Shown: piece after piece, positions 30,762 through 39,626 of the stretch
Layout: the number at the start of each line of letters is the position of its first letter
Position numbering within the stretch: position 1 is the stretch's first letter
Assembly (NCBI GenBank): GCA_964391195.1
Contig: CAYMLG010000004.1
Span: 62,001 to 126,000, forward strand
Source: JAAYXE01 sp964391195
Lineage (GTDB): Bacteria > Chloroflexota > Anaerolineae > Anaerolineales > UBA4823
Direction of reading: 5' to 3'
Length of the DNA: 64,000 nt
The notes under the pieces: model-generated
The model's input: the letters and a program-made list of their open reading frames with translations, nothing else
What the model was told of the DNA's origin: nothing
Database searches by the model: none
Position numbers and translations under genes: made by a program

Positions 30762-31253
30762 TTATTCCCCGAACGCGCCGGTTTCGACCTCCCCCAGCGC
30801 CCGGAGGAGGTCATCCTGCCGCAGGATCACGGTCGTGCTGCGCACCCCGGAGCCGATGGAAATCTCTTCCTCGGCCAGCACACTTTCATCCACCAGAATC
30901 CGTATTGGGCGTGGCAGGCCGAACGGTGAAACGGCGCCCGTCGGGTAACCGGTTACTTGCAGCACTTCGTCCTGGCCGGCCAGGGTGAGGCGTGAGCGCC
31001 CCAGATAGCTTCGCAATCCCGGCCAGGATATGCGCCGCGGCCCGGCCATCAGCACCATCACGTACTCGCCCTGCGCCGGGTCGTCCCCCCCGCTCAGCCG
31101 GAAGAGAATACTGCGCACCACCTGTTCGGGGCGCTGGCCCCGTTCCTCCGCAGCCTGCTCCAATGAGCCCACCGGCCCCGGGTGGCGGAAAAACCGGTAG
31201 GGGACGTTCAACGCATCCAGGTGGCGGGTGACCGGTGTAGACTCTGTTTCCAT
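30762..31253 (-). CDS. YbaK/ProX-type aminoacyl-tRNA deacylase
   Basis: 163 residues. YbaK/EbsC fold, whose members hydrolyse mischarged tRNA (Cys-tRNA-Pro or Ala-tRNA-Pro). Signatures: RHPGPVGSLEQAAEERG, QVVRSILFRLSG, the conserved late loop TGYPTGAVSPFGL with the Gly-Gly/Pro turn, and the final RSTTVILRQDDLLRAL. The 3-bp gap to the upstream membrane protein gene (31257) suggests one transcript. Convergent with the LWP gene. Confidence 0.88.
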   Translation of the reverse strand: METESTPVTRHLDALNVPYRFFRHPGPVGSLEQAAEERGQRPEQVVRSILFRLSGGDDPAQGEYVMVLMAGPRRISWPGLRSYLGRSRLTLAGQDEVLQVTGYPTGAVSPFGLPRPIRILVDESVLAEEEISIGSGVRSTTVILRQDDLLRALGEVETGAFGE

Positions 31254-31256
31254 GAC

Positions 31257-31976
31257 CTAACCGGCTTCTTGGACCTCGGTTTCCCCGGGCAGGACGGCCT
31301 GGCGGATCTTTGCCGCCTTTTCCGGGCTCAGCCGCCGCTCTTTGCTCTTCTTGCGCACCAGGTCCTTGAGATCGTTCACCCGCACGGTGTACGCCGGAGC
31401 CCCGTCCTCTTCATCCACATCCACTTCCACTTTCGGGTGGGTGAAGACCAGGGCGGCGTGCACGGGGATCTCCTCATCGGGGAATTCGTTCGCCAGGAAA
31501 CGCTTGAGCTGCTCGATCTCGGCCCCGGCATCCAACTCGGGCCGGCCCAACCCTTCCTGGGCGAAGATCTTCATGTACAGGTTGCCGCCTTTCTGTCGCC
31601 AGCGCCCATTCTCGTACACGATGCGCCCGCGCTGGTAGAAGGGCAGCAGGGCCCAAACACCGGCGGGGGAGATCAACATGTGGGAGACCGGGCCGTAGTA
31701 GTGGTACAGCGCGTACTTGTTATCCAACCCCTTCAATGCCTGGTCGAGCAGTTCATCCGGCCGCGGGCGGCGTCCCCACCGGTTGCTGAAATAGATCCCG
31801 ATTTGAGACAGCGCGAAGCCCACCAGCAGGGCGGCCAGGGAGATGGCGAACTGTTCGGGCATGCGGAACGAGATGAACATCCCCGCGCCCAGGACCACCA
31901 GGCCGCTGAGCATGGTAATTTGGGCGATGCGCGCGTTGCGTTTGACCACCCGTTCATTGGTAAAAGAATTTTTCAT
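31257..31976 (-). CDS. membrane protein with a NERD-like domain
   Basis: 239 residues. Two N-terminal TM helices (about 20-42 and 46-64). The cytosolic part resembles the nuclease-related NERD domain (GPVSHMLISPAGVWALLPF, then RGRIVYENGRWRQKG) and ends in a charged helix. The nuclease activity of NERD is not proven in general. Directly upstream of the YbaK gene (3 bp apart) on the minus strand. Confidence 0.75.
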   Translation of the reverse strand: MKNSFTNERVVKRNARIAQITMLSGLVVLGAGMFISFRMPEQFAISLAALLVGFALSQIGIYFSNRWGRRPRPDELLDQALKGLDNKYALYHYYGPVSHMLISPAGVWALLPFYQRGRIVYENGRWRQKGGNLYMKIFAQEGLGRPELDAGAEIEQLKRFLANEFPDEEIPVHAALVFTHPKVEVDVDEEDGAPAYTVRVNDLKDLVRKKSKERRLSPEKAAKIRQAVLPGETEVQEAG

Positions 31977-32084
31977 CGGTAGTAAGTTGCTCCCCAGGTT
32001 TGTTGATTATATTATTTGCAATCTATTCTCTCGCTTCCGGCGCATCACCGGCCCAGAGCGGTTAGAGCTCGCCTGGTAGACGGG

Positions 32085-33335
32085 CTAATTGTGCGGTTCA
32101 TAACGCCTGAGAATCAGGCAGGCGTTTTGCCCGCCCAGGCCGAACGAGTTCGATAGGGCGGTGTTGATTTTTACGTGGCGGGCCTGGTTGGGGGTGTAGT
32201 CCAGGTCGCATTCCGGGTCCGGATCTTCCAGGTTGATGGTGGGCGGTACCAGGCAGTTCTGGATGATCAGGGCGCAGGCGATGGCCTCCAGCGCGCCCGA
32301 GGCGCCCATCGCATGCCCGATCATCGACTTGGTGGAGCTCACGATCAGCCGGTGGGCGTGCTCGCCAAACACCTGCTTGATGGCGCGGGTCTCGATGACA
32401 TCGTTCAGCGGGGTTGAAGTGCCGTGGGCGTTGATGTAATCGATCTCTCCCGGGGACATCCCGGCGTCGCGCAGGGCGAGGCGCATGGCCCGGGCGGGAC
32501 CGGCGGCCTCCGGGTCGGGTGCAGCCACGTGGTAGCCATCTGCGGAAGACGCCTGACCGACCACCTCGGCATAGATCTTCGCCCCACGGGCCAGGGCATG
32601 TTCCAGGCTTTCCAACACCAGCGCACCGGCGCCCTCCGAGAACAGGAAGCCCTCGCGCCGGGTATCGAACGGGCGAGAAGCGGCTTCCGGGTTGTCGTTG
32701 AAGTTGACCGGCAGGGCGCGCATCGAAGCGAACCCGCCGATGGCGAAATCGCGGATCAACGCCTCGGTCCCACCGGTGATGACCACGTCGGCCGCCCCGC
32801 GGCGGATGAACTCCGCCGCTTCCCCCACCGCCTGTGTGCCCGTGGCGCAGGCGGTGGTGATAGTGCTGTTGGGGCCCAGGCATTGGAACTGCTTGGCGAT
32901 CAGGAATGCCGATAGGTTGGGGATGCTGGCGGGCAGGACGAAGGGGTTCAACTTGGTGTAGCCCTGGCTGCGCAGGGTGGCCATCCCCTCGTCGGCCCGG
33001 TCCATCCCCCCGATGGCCGTGCCAAACACCACACCGCTGCGCTCCGGATCGGGCATGGTTTCGGGCAGCCCGGCATCTCGCACGGCCTGGATGGCGGCCG
33101 CCAGCGCGATCTGCCCGGAGCGAGGGATGCGCCGGGCCTCTTTGCGTTCCATATAGTCAGCGGCCTCGAAATCGGGGATCTCCCCTGCGATCTGGCAGGG
33201 AAAATCACTGGCGTCGAACTGGGTGATGCGGCGAATGCCGGACCGGCCTTCGATCAGGCCACCCCAGTATTGGGGGATAGATGAGCCCAGGGCGGTGATT
33301 GCTCCCAGGCCCGTGATCACAACGCGAGATCTCAT
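32085..33335 (-). CDS. fabF: beta-ketoacyl-ACP synthase II
   Basis: Condensing enzyme of type II fatty acid synthesis, 416 residues. Catalytic triad C163 (TTACATG), H304 (NAHGTSTPLND) and H341 (GHAMGASGALEA), with K336. The KAS II-type gate region FASMRAL is present and the C-terminal NSFGLGGQNACLIL box is intact. Its ATG overlaps the stop of plsX (ATGA), so the two are coupled. fabD, fabG and acpP are not adjacent here. Confidence 0.96.
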   Translation of the reverse strand: MRSRVVITGLGAITALGSSIPQYWGGLIEGRSGIRRITQFDASDFPCQIAGEIPDFEAADYMERKEARRIPRSGQIALAAAIQAVRDAGLPETMPDPERSGVVFGTAIGGMDRADEGMATLRSQGYTKLNPFVLPASIPNLSAFLIAKQFQCLGPNSTITTACATGTQAVGEAAEFIRRGAADVVITGGTEALIRDFAIGGFASMRALPVNFNDNPEAASRPFDTRREGFLFSEGAGALVLESLEHALARGAKIYAEVVGQASSADGYHVAAPDPEAAGPARAMRLALRDAGMSPGEIDYINAHGTSTPLNDVIETRAIKQVFGEHAHRLIVSSTKSMIGHAMGASGALEAIACALIIQNCLVPPTINLEDPDPECDLDYTPNQARHVKINTALSNSFGLGGQNACLILRRYEPHN

Positions 33336-34363
33336 GCAGTCTCCTTGATAGAGGGGTTGGTCAGACGTTCTTGAATTGCAGATTGGAGCGCTTCGAGCAG
33401 GTTCGCCTCGACCGCCTGGCGGGCGGTGCGGATGGCGCTGACCAGCGCGTGGGCATCGGAGCGGCCATGTCCGATGAACACCAATCCGGCGATACCCAGG
33501 AGCGGCGCGGCGCCCACTTCCCCCGGGTCCATCATGCGTTTGATTTCTCCGAATGCAGGCCTGGCCAGCAGTCCACCGAGCTTGGTGCGGGTGCTGGCCA
33601 TGAGCTGCTCGCGCAGCAGGTCGGTGATGAACTTCGCCACCGATTCGCTGGTTTTGAGCAGCACGTTGCCGGTGAAGCCATCGGTGACGGCCACATCGGC
33701 CTGCCCGGCGAATAATTCTTTGCTTTCCAGGTTGCCGATAAAATTGAGCCCGCTGGCCTCCAGCCGCGGGTAAGTCTCGCGCACCAGCTCATTACCCTTG
33801 CCTGCTTCCTCGCCGTTGGAGATCAGCCCCACCCTCGGCTGGGTGATGCCCCGCATTTTGGTGGCATACACCGAGCCCATGATGGCGAACTGCAGCAGGT
33901 GCTCGGGCTTGCAGTCGGGGTTGGCGCCGATATCCAGCACCACAGCCGAGCCGCCCCTCACCGGGAACAGGGCGGTCAGCGCCGGGCGCTCGACGCCGGG
34001 GATCGTCCCCAGGCGAAAATAGGCGGTAGACAGGGCGCCGCCGGTGTTCCCGGCGGTGACGAAAACATCCGCCTCACCGTTCTTGACCAGGTCGATCCCC
34101 ACTGCCATCGAAGTCCGCGAATTGGGGCGCTTGGCTTTCAATACCAGCTTCATCCCCTTGTCTTCCATCGTAATGGTTTCCGGGGCGTCAACCACCCGCA
34201 CCCGGCTGTGGTCGCCTGGCATTGCCTCCAGGCGGGTGGTCAGGTCCTCTTGCGGTCCGACCAGGATCAGCTCGTCGGGAAATAAGCGGGTGGCCTCAAC
34301 CGCGGCCTGCACCTCCGGAGCGGGGCAGGTATCGCTCCCCATCGCATCCAGCACAATACGCAT
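33332..34363 (-). CDS. plsX: phosphate acyltransferase PlsX
   Basis: 343 residues. Makes acyl-phosphate from acyl-ACP, the first step of phosphatidic acid synthesis with PlsY. Starts with the family opening MRIVLDAMGSDTCPAPEV, then AVGIDLVKNGEADVFVTAGN and the DGFTGNVLLKTSE motif. Overlaps fabF by 4 bp; together they link fatty acid and phospholipid synthesis. The upstream 265 bp hold its promoter on the minus strand, though no box stands out. Confidence 0.96.
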   Translation of the reverse strand: MRIVLDAMGSDTCPAPEVQAAVEATRLFPDELILVGPQEDLTTRLEAMPGDHSRVRVVDAPETITMEDKGMKLVLKAKRPNSRTSMAVGIDLVKNGEADVFVTAGNTGGALSTAYFRLGTIPGVERPALTALFPVRGGSAVVLDIGANPDCKPEHLLQFAIMGSVYATKMRGITQPRVGLISNGEEAGKGNELVRETYPRLEASGLNFIGNLESKELFAGQADVAVTDGFTGNVLLKTSESVAKFITDLLREQLMASTRTKLGGLLARPAFGEIKRMMDPGEVGAAPLLGIAGLVFIGHGRSDAHALVSAIRTARQAVEANLLEALQSAIQERLTNPSIKETA

Positions 34364-34588
34364 AGCGTCTCCTTGTGAAAACCAGGTGTTTCGTTTTATT
34401 GTTTTCCACCACGGGAAAACCCAAGAAATCTGTAACTTAAAACCCTTGTCAGGCGAAAAGTTTCTGTGGGTGAGCGCTGCCTTCCTGGAAGGCCTTCCTT
34501 TCCTGAAGGTTTTACTAGAAGCCGGAAAAAATACCGGACCCGGCCCGGAAACCCAACTACAAAGCCGGTGTTTGAGTTCACCCTGCGC

Positions 34589-34616
34589 TTGACAAAAAGG
34601 CGAAGGTGATTATAAT
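34589..34616 (+). promoter_or_regulatory. promoter of tRNA-Leu
   Basis: Consensus TTGACA (34589-34594), 16-bp spacer, consensus TATAAT (34611-34616), ending 12 bp before the tRNA. Confidence 0.9.
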
Positions 34617-34628
34617 ACCGATGCTCCC

Positions 34629-34710
34629 GCGCTGGTGCTGGAATTGGCAGACAGGCATGGTTGAGGGCCATGTGCCGCAAGGCGTGAGGGTTCAAGTCCC
34701 TCCCAGCGCA
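34629..34710 (+). tRNA. tRNA-Leu (anticodon GAG)
   Basis: Class II tRNA: acceptor GCGCTGG/CCAGCGC with A73, anticodon stem CATGG/CCATG around loop TTGAGGG (anticodon GAG), long variable arm TGCCGCAAGGCG, T arm AGGGTTCAAGTCCCT. CCA not encoded. Confidence 0.96.
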
Positions 34711-34716
34711 CAGGAA

Positions 34717-34742
34717 GGCCGCCGAAAGGCGGCCGTTTTTTT
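34717..34742 (+). terminator. terminator of tRNA-Leu
   Basis: GGCCGCC GAAA GGCGGCC tetraloop hairpin, then G and seven T, beginning 7 bp after the tRNA. Confidence 0.93.
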
Positions 34743-35168
34743 ATCGGTTTGTCTCGTTTCGCTTCACCGTGTCGTACCTTCACGAACCAGGGTTAAGGAT
34801 AGACGAATTTGGCGGATTCGGCAAGGGGGCGCCCGTTCGTGTGCACGCACTACTTGTCAACAGGCGGCCGGCACTACCGTCTGATTACCACTGACAACAT
34901 TTGCTTGCACACGTCCGTTCTGCGCGGTGAACAGCCTTGTATCCAAGAATAGTGCTCATTTCGCGTTTCATAACAATATATAAAGGGTAGACATACACTA
35001 CTAAATGTAGTAGACTACTCCCCAACCAGTATACGAGTTGGTACAAATAGTGGTAAGCCGATCCTTCACGTCGGAAAGGAGGATGATGCCCGGACACACT
35101 GCCCAACTCTATCCCCCCTATTGACACTAGAAAATTCAGCAAGCTGATTCATTCGCTAGGAGGAAAAA
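34743..35168. other. AT-richer non-coding region before the ABC transporter
   Basis: 426 bp, clearly poorer in GC than its surroundings. The palindrome CTACTA-AATG-TAGTAG lies at 34998-35013, followed by small inverted repeats (CCAAC/GTTGG near 35030, ATCCTT/AAGGA near 35070). TTGACA at 35118-35123 has no good -10. It probably carries the transporter promoter and an operator; no credible gene. Confidence 0.55.
34998..35013. promoter_or_regulatory. operator-like palindrome
   Basis: CTACTA, 4-nt spacer AATG, TAGTAG, about 155 bp before the substrate-binding protein gene. Candidate repressor site; the XRE-cupin regulator at 37388 is an obvious but unproven candidate ligand. Confidence 0.4.
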
Positions 35169-36017
35169 GTGAAACGCCTTTGGTTCATGATTTTGACAGG
35201 TTTAGTCCTCGCCAGCTTTATCCTGTCGGCCTGCGCGCAGCCGGCCAACCAGCAAGAGCCGGGCGGCGAGACGCAGCCCGAGGCCGAAGAGCCGGCTGGC
35301 GGCGAAGCCCCGGCCGGTGGTGAGGAGCAAGAGGATCTGGGGACCATCACCGTCGCTACCGATGCAACCTGGCCCCCCTTTGAAATGGTCAACGAATCCA
35401 CCCGAGATCTGGAGGGCTTCGACATCGACCTGATGAATGCCGTCGCTGAGGCGGCCGGGCTGGATATTGAGTTCGTCAACGTGGCCTTCGACCCGCTGCT
35501 GGCGGGGATGGCCACCTGCCAGTACGACGCTGCAATTTCGGCCATGACCATCACCCCGGAGCGCATGGAAGACTTCCTCTTCTCGGATCCCTATTTCGAG
35601 GCCGGGCAGATTGTCACCGTCCGCACCGATAACACCGATATCACCGGCCCGGACAGCTTATCCGGCAAAGTGGTCGGCGTTCAGATCGGCACCACCGGCG
35701 CGATCGAAGTCGGGCAGATCGAGGGGGCCGAGATGCGCACCTATGACGACGTGGGCCTGGCCTTCCAGGACCTGATGAACGGGCAGGTGGATGCGGTTGT
35801 GGCCGATAACCCGCTGGCCTTGGACTACGTCGGCGCCAATGCCGACCAGTTGAAGACGGTGGGCGAAGTGTTCACCGATGAGAACTATGGCATCGCCGTT
35901 TGTTCCAACAAGCCTGAGCTGCAGGCAAGGATCAATGAGGGCCTGGCGATTGTCAAAGATCAGGGCCTGATCGAGGAGCTGACCCAGAAATGGCTTGCTG
36001 CTCCTGACGGCCAATAA
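35169..36017 (+). CDS. amino-acid ABC transporter substrate-binding lipoprotein
   Basis: 282 residues from GTG at 35169, after AGGAGGAAAAA. Signal peptide with lipobox ILSAC, an acidic Pro/Glu/Gly linker (about 28-55), then family 3 solute-binding protein: VATDATWPPFEMVNESTRDL, GFDIDLMNAVAEAAG, and YDAAISAMTITPERMEDF. Typical for polar amino acids, probably Gln/His/Arg class. First gene of a transporter unit with the permease at 36097. Confidence 0.93.
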   Translation: MKRLWFMILTGLVLASFILSACAQPANQQEPGGETQPEAEEPAGGEAPAGGEEQEDLGTITVATDATWPPFEMVNESTRDLEGFDIDLMNAVAEAAGLDIEFVNVAFDPLLAGMATCQYDAAISAMTITPERMEDFLFSDPYFEAGQIVTVRTDNTDITGPDSLSGKVVGVQIGTTGAIEVGQIEGAEMRTYDDVGLAFQDLMNGQVDAVVADNPLALDYVGANADQLKTVGEVFTDENYGIAVCSNKPELQARINEGLAIVKDQGLIEELTQKWLAAPDGQ

Positions 36018-36034
36018 CCGTTCGATGGGTTGGC

Positions 36035-36072
36035 GGGCTGCGCCCCGGCAAATCTACGCCGGAGCGCAGCCC
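36035..36072 (+). terminator. intercistronic hairpin
   Basis: GGGCTGCGC (36035-36043) pairs with GCGCAGCCC (36064-36072), with inner CCGGC/GCCGG. Lies between the binding protein and permease genes. Such hairpins often stabilise or attenuate the messenger so that more binding protein is made; that role is inferred. Confidence 0.55.
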
Positions 36073-36096
36073 GGCCTTTGACCTCGTGGAGGTTGC

Positions 36097-36933
36097 ATGG
36101 AAGAGAAATCTACGAGTGTGTCGCTGCCAGCTCAAACAGAGATCGCCAGAGTGCCAGGAGCTCAGCCCAGCGCGCGCATCGATGCCTGGTGGGGTTTGGT
36201 AGCCGGTGTCATTATTCTGGCGGCTGTGCTGGCGTTCTTCTGGCCCGACCCCTACCTGAGAATCGTTAATTTCGTCCGTGATGGGATCTGGACCACCATC
36301 TATATCACCCTCATATCGTTCCTTTGTATTTTGGTCGTTGGGCTGATCGGAGCTTTGGGCCGGCTCTCAAAGAGTCGAGTGATCTTCGGCGCAGCGACCA
36401 TGTATGTGGAGATTATTCGCGGCATCCCGCTGCTCGTCCAACTCATCTGGTGGTATTTCGCTTTCCCGGCGGTGGTGCGGCAGATCGGCCAGGCGCAGGG
36501 CATCGGCTTTATGGCCAATTACACCGCCAACGCCAACCTGATGGCGATCGCCGGGCTGACCATCTGTTACGGGGCCTACATGTCCGAGATCTACCGGGCG
36601 GGCATCCAGAGCATCCCCCCCGGACAGATGGAAGCTGCCCGCAGCCTGGGGATGAATTACTTCCAGGCCATGCGTTACATCATCCTGCCCCAGGCGCTCA
36701 GGGTAGTCTTGCCGCCGGTTGGCAACGAGTTCACCGCCCTGCTCAAAGACTCGTCCCTGGTGAGCGTTGTGGCTGTGACCGACCTCACCCGCCGCGGCCG
36801 GGAGTTTATGTCCACCTTTTTGAACCCGATTGAGACCTGGACCATGGTCGCCCTGCTGTATCTGATCCTGACCCTGTTCTCGGCGCGGGTGGCGGCGTGG
36901 ATCGAAAAGAAAACCCGAACTTCCGAACGATAA
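36097..36933 (+). CDS. amino-acid ABC transporter permease
   Basis: 278 residues, HisM/GlnP type. A charged N-terminus of ~30 residues precedes about five TM helices. The EAA loop reads PPGQMEAARSLGMNYFQAM, which docks the ATPase. Motif FRGIPLLVQL-like (EIIRGIPLLVQLIWW) is present. There is no ATP-binding subunit next to it: the next gene is an SCP2 protein. The ATPase must come from elsewhere or be shared. Confidence 0.93.
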   Translation: MEEKSTSVSLPAQTEIARVPGAQPSARIDAWWGLVAGVIILAAVLAFFWPDPYLRIVNFVRDGIWTTIYITLISFLCILVVGLIGALGRLSKSRVIFGAATMYVEIIRGIPLLVQLIWWYFAFPAVVRQIGQAQGIGFMANYTANANLMAIAGLTICYGAYMSEIYRAGIQSIPPGQMEAARSLGMNYFQAMRYIILPQALRVVLPPVGNEFTALLKDSSLVSVVAVTDLTRRGREFMSTFLNPIETWTMVALLYLILTLFSARVAAWIEKKTRTSER

Positions 36934-36959
36934 TCAACCTGTCTTTGGAGAGAAAATCG

Positions 36960-37364
36960 ATGGCTACGTTTCCTTCCGCCGAGTGGCTGCAAGCTTTGAA
37001 GGACAAACTGAATTCAGACCAACGATACGCTCAGGTGGCGCGGAATTGGGAAGGGGATATGGCTTTCCAAATCGAGCCCGGGGGCGGAGTCACCGAACCA
37101 ACCACCTTTTACCTCGATCTGTGGCATGGGGAGTGCCGGGATGCCTTCGTCGTGGAGGCCGAAGACCAGGTCCGCCCGGCGTTCACCCTGAAGGGCCCTT
37201 ACCTTAATTACGTGCGGCTGCTAAAAAACGAGGTCGATCCAATGCAAGCCCTGCTCACCCGCAAGCTCACCGTGCAGGGGAATATTGCGGTCATCCTGCG
37301 CTCAGTGCCGGTGGTGATGGATTTTGTGCGCTGCTGCCGGGAAGTGACCGATCAATTCGTTTAA
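36960..37364 (+). CDS. SCP2 sterol-transfer-domain protein
   Basis: 134 residues from ATG at 36960 with GGAGAG upstream. SCP2-like lipid-binding fold: WEGDMAFQIEPGGG, then TTFYLDLWHGECRDA, and a late AVILRSVPVVMDFVR helix. Members bind hydrophobic ligands. It lies 26 bp after the permease, so it is probably in the transporter transcript; the link is unexplained. Convergent with the XRE regulator (23 bp gap). Confidence 0.8.
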   Translation: MATFPSAEWLQALKDKLNSDQRYAQVARNWEGDMAFQIEPGGGVTEPTTFYLDLWHGECRDAFVVEAEDQVRPAFTLKGPYLNYVRLLKNEVDPMQALLTRKLTVQGNIAVILRSVPVVMDFVRCCREVTDQFV

Positions 37365-37387
37365 AATCAGGCGAAACCCGAGAAATT

Positions 37388-37978
37388 TCAGGTGGCCAGG
37401 TGGCGCTGCCGGGCGAGGGTATTGTCCTGCGCCGCCTGGAATACCATCAGCAGGCAGGCCGGTTCGGTGGTGAGGTTGCGCCAATAGTGGGGCTGCATCG
37501 CCTCGAACAGCAGGCTGTCTCCCGTATTGAGCGAGAACACATCCTCGCCCACACAGTACTCGACCTGGCCACTGACGCAGTAGACAAACTCTTGTCCCGG
37601 ATGAGAAATCGGGCTGGAAGCGATCTGGCAGTCGGGCTCGACCATCAGCAGATAGGGCTCAAGCTGCTGTACCGGCAGGCCGCCTCCCAATTGCTCGGCC
37701 CGGAAGCATCCCCGGTTGATCCGTTCCCCCTCTCCCTGGCGGATGAACGCCACGGCCCGCTGGTGGTTGTCGATAAAGAAATCGGTGATCGGCACCGCCA
37801 ACGCGCTGGCCAGGCGCTGGAGTGATGAAACGGTGGGGGAATTCTCCCCCCGCTCGATGCGGCTGATGGCGTTGATCGACAACCCACACCGGTCGGCCAG
37901 CGCTCGCAGCGACCAGCCCTGGCGCTCGCGAAAGGTCCGCAGACGCATTCCCACGTTGGATTTCCCATCGGTTCCCAT
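37388..37978 (-). CDS. XRE-family regulator with cupin domain
   Basis: 196 residues. HTH_3 (about 9-63: GWSLRALADRCGLSINAISR) and a C-terminal cupin_2 (about 115-185: HPGQEFVYCVSGQVEYCVG). This architecture (PuuR/SutR-like) commonly controls amino-acid or polyamine catabolism and binds a small ligand in the cupin. Faces the transporter genes, so it may regulate them. The start at 37978 (or an inner Met) has no decisive RBS. Confidence 0.9.
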   Translation of the reverse strand: MGTDGKSNVGMRLRTFRERQGWSLRALADRCGLSINAISRIERGENSPTVSSLQRLASALAVPITDFFIDNHQRAVAFIRQGEGERINRGCFRAEQLGGGLPVQQLEPYLLMVEPDCQIASSPISHPGQEFVYCVSGQVEYCVGEDVFSLNTGDSLLFEAMQPHYWRNLTTEPACLLMVFQAAQDNTLARQRHLAT

Positions 37979-38141
37979 ATCTATACCCTCCGGCAGGAAG
38001 CTTGGATAATTTATTTCGCTACCTTTAACTCATGACCCCGCTGCTGTCTGGAATGGGGCTTAAATAGATAAAGGTGATAAGAAAAGGTGTAAAAATTGTA
38101 TCATCTTTTTTTGTATTTTATGCCCTTTTCCGTCCGTAGTC

Positions 38142-39389
38142 TTAATTTCCCTCCAGCAGTTCGATCGCTTTCAGCAGCTGCGCATCTTCCGTCTGCTGTA
38201 GTTCTTCGGCGGTGAGGTTTTGGCCCGTGGCCGGGATCAGCGGGACGACCCCTTCGGGCAGGGCCACCTCGACGTTCGGGTCGATGCCCACATGCCAGAA
38301 CGTTTCTCCGGCAGGGGTGAGCCATTCCTGGGTGGCTAGGAGCAGGGCCGAGCCATCGGACAGGGGGAACTGGTTCAGCACTGTGCCGGTGCCGAAGGTC
38401 GTCTCGCCCACCAGAACTGCTCTGCCGGCGTCCTTCAGCGCCCCCGAGACGATTTCCGCCGCGCTGGCGCTGCCCCGGTTGATCAGCACAACCATGGGGA
38501 TATCGGGGGCAATCGCCTTACCCCGTTCGATCTCCAGGGGGATCGTTTCCCCTTCGGCATCTCGCATCAGCATCACATTGCCTTCCGTCAGGAAGCGGCT
38601 GGCGACTCCGATCGCCTCGCTGAGCAGCCCGCCGGGGTTGCTGCGCAGATCGAGGATGATGCTCTCCGCCCCCGCCTCCTGGGCGGCGGACAGGGCTCGG
38701 TCGAGATCCTCGCTCACACCTTCGCTGAAGGCGCTGATCCGCACCTGGGCGATATCCGTCCCGGGGAGCATCTGCCAGGACACGTTTTCGATTTCGATCC
38801 GCGCCCGGGTAATGGTCAGGGTGCGCAGTTCCCCGGACTCCGGGTCCATGAAGGTGATGGTCACCTCCGAACCGGCGGGGCCGGTAACCCGCTCCACCAC
38901 TTCGTGGATGGTCAGCCCGAGCACCTCCTCGCCATCGACGCTGACGATGATATCGCCCGGCATGACGCCCGCTGCTTTCGCCGGTGACCCGTCGATCGGA
39001 GCGACGACGGTGGGCTGGCCGTCTTTCATCTCCAGGTACGCGCCAATGCCCTCGAACTCTCCCTGGGTCAGGTTGCGCTGTTCGGCCACCATCTCGGGCG
39101 ATAAGAAGGTGGTGTGCCCGGTGTCCCCCAGCGCCATCACCATCCCGCTGATCGCCCCATAGGTGAGGTCCTGGGGATCGAGGGCTGAACGGTCCACATA
39201 ATTGCGGCGGATTACCGTCCAGGCTTCGCGCATCAGATCGAAGTCGGGGGCGGTTTCGGTACTGCCTTCCCCATTGGGAAGGATGGCGGCCAGCCCGACA
39301 TCGTTGAAGGCGAAGCCCAGGGCAAAGCCGGCCGTAAACAGGATCAGCATCGCGAACAAAAGCGCGATCCAGCGAAAATTCGAGGTCAT
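38142..39389 (-). CDS. S41 (CtpA-like) peptidase lacking the catalytic lysine
   Basis: 415 residues from ATG at 39389, chosen because GGAG lies 6 bases upstream; a Met 4 codons earlier is less well placed. TM anchor (about 7-27), PDZ (about 112-200), S41 core. Nucleophile S309 in NRGSASAAE is present, but the general-base Lys expected 25 residues later (Prc S430/K455, D1P S372/K397) is T334 (FGTGTV). No Lys occurs between 319 and 407. Either inactive, or it uses a different base. No neighbour suggests the substrate. Confidence 0.9.
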   Translation of the reverse strand: MTSNFRWIALLFAMLILFTAGFALGFAFNDVGLAAILPNGEGSTETAPDFDLMREAWTVIRRNYVDRSALDPQDLTYGAISGMVMALGDTGHTTFLSPEMVAEQRNLTQGEFEGIGAYLEMKDGQPTVVAPIDGSPAKAAGVMPGDIIVSVDGEEVLGLTIHEVVERVTGPAGSEVTITFMDPESGELRTLTITRARIEIENVSWQMLPGTDIAQVRISAFSEGVSEDLDRALSAAQEAGAESIILDLRSNPGGLLSEAIGVASRFLTEGNVMLMRDAEGETIPLEIERGKAIAPDIPMVVLINRGSASAAEIVSGALKDAGRAVLVGETTFGTGTVLNQFPLSDGSALLLATQEWLTPAGETFWHVGIDPNVEVALPEGVVPLIPATGQNLTAEELQQTEDAQLLKAIELLEGN

Positions 39390-39626
39390 GAGTCGCTCCA
39401 TATCTCAATCACAACCCTGGTGGTTGTGGGCGCAGATTGCCAGTGGTATCTCACCCGAAGGTCTCCTCGGGCGCCAAATCCCCCTGTCCCTTATTGTACT
39501 AGAGTTTTTCGACCGGTTTTCGGCCGGTTGCAGCGGCTAATGAGCCCAAAACGATCATTTATTTACAGCATTTAAAAAAACGTGTACACTTAATCTGCGC
39601 ATTTTCAGGGCAGTTCCTAGTATTCA
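39390..39626. other. non-coding region before the glycan locus
   Basis: 237 bp. Contains hairpin CACAACC/GGTTGTG (39410-39428), an inverted repeat ACCGG/CCGGT with a 7-nt loop near 39515, and an AT-rich part around 39555-39600. On the minus strand TACAAT near 39497 may be the -10 of the S41 gene, with a weak -35. Confidence 0.5.

Noticed and set aside
34885..35142. 85-residue minus-strand frame
   Set aside because: No RBS, no family features, sits over the operator-like palindrome.
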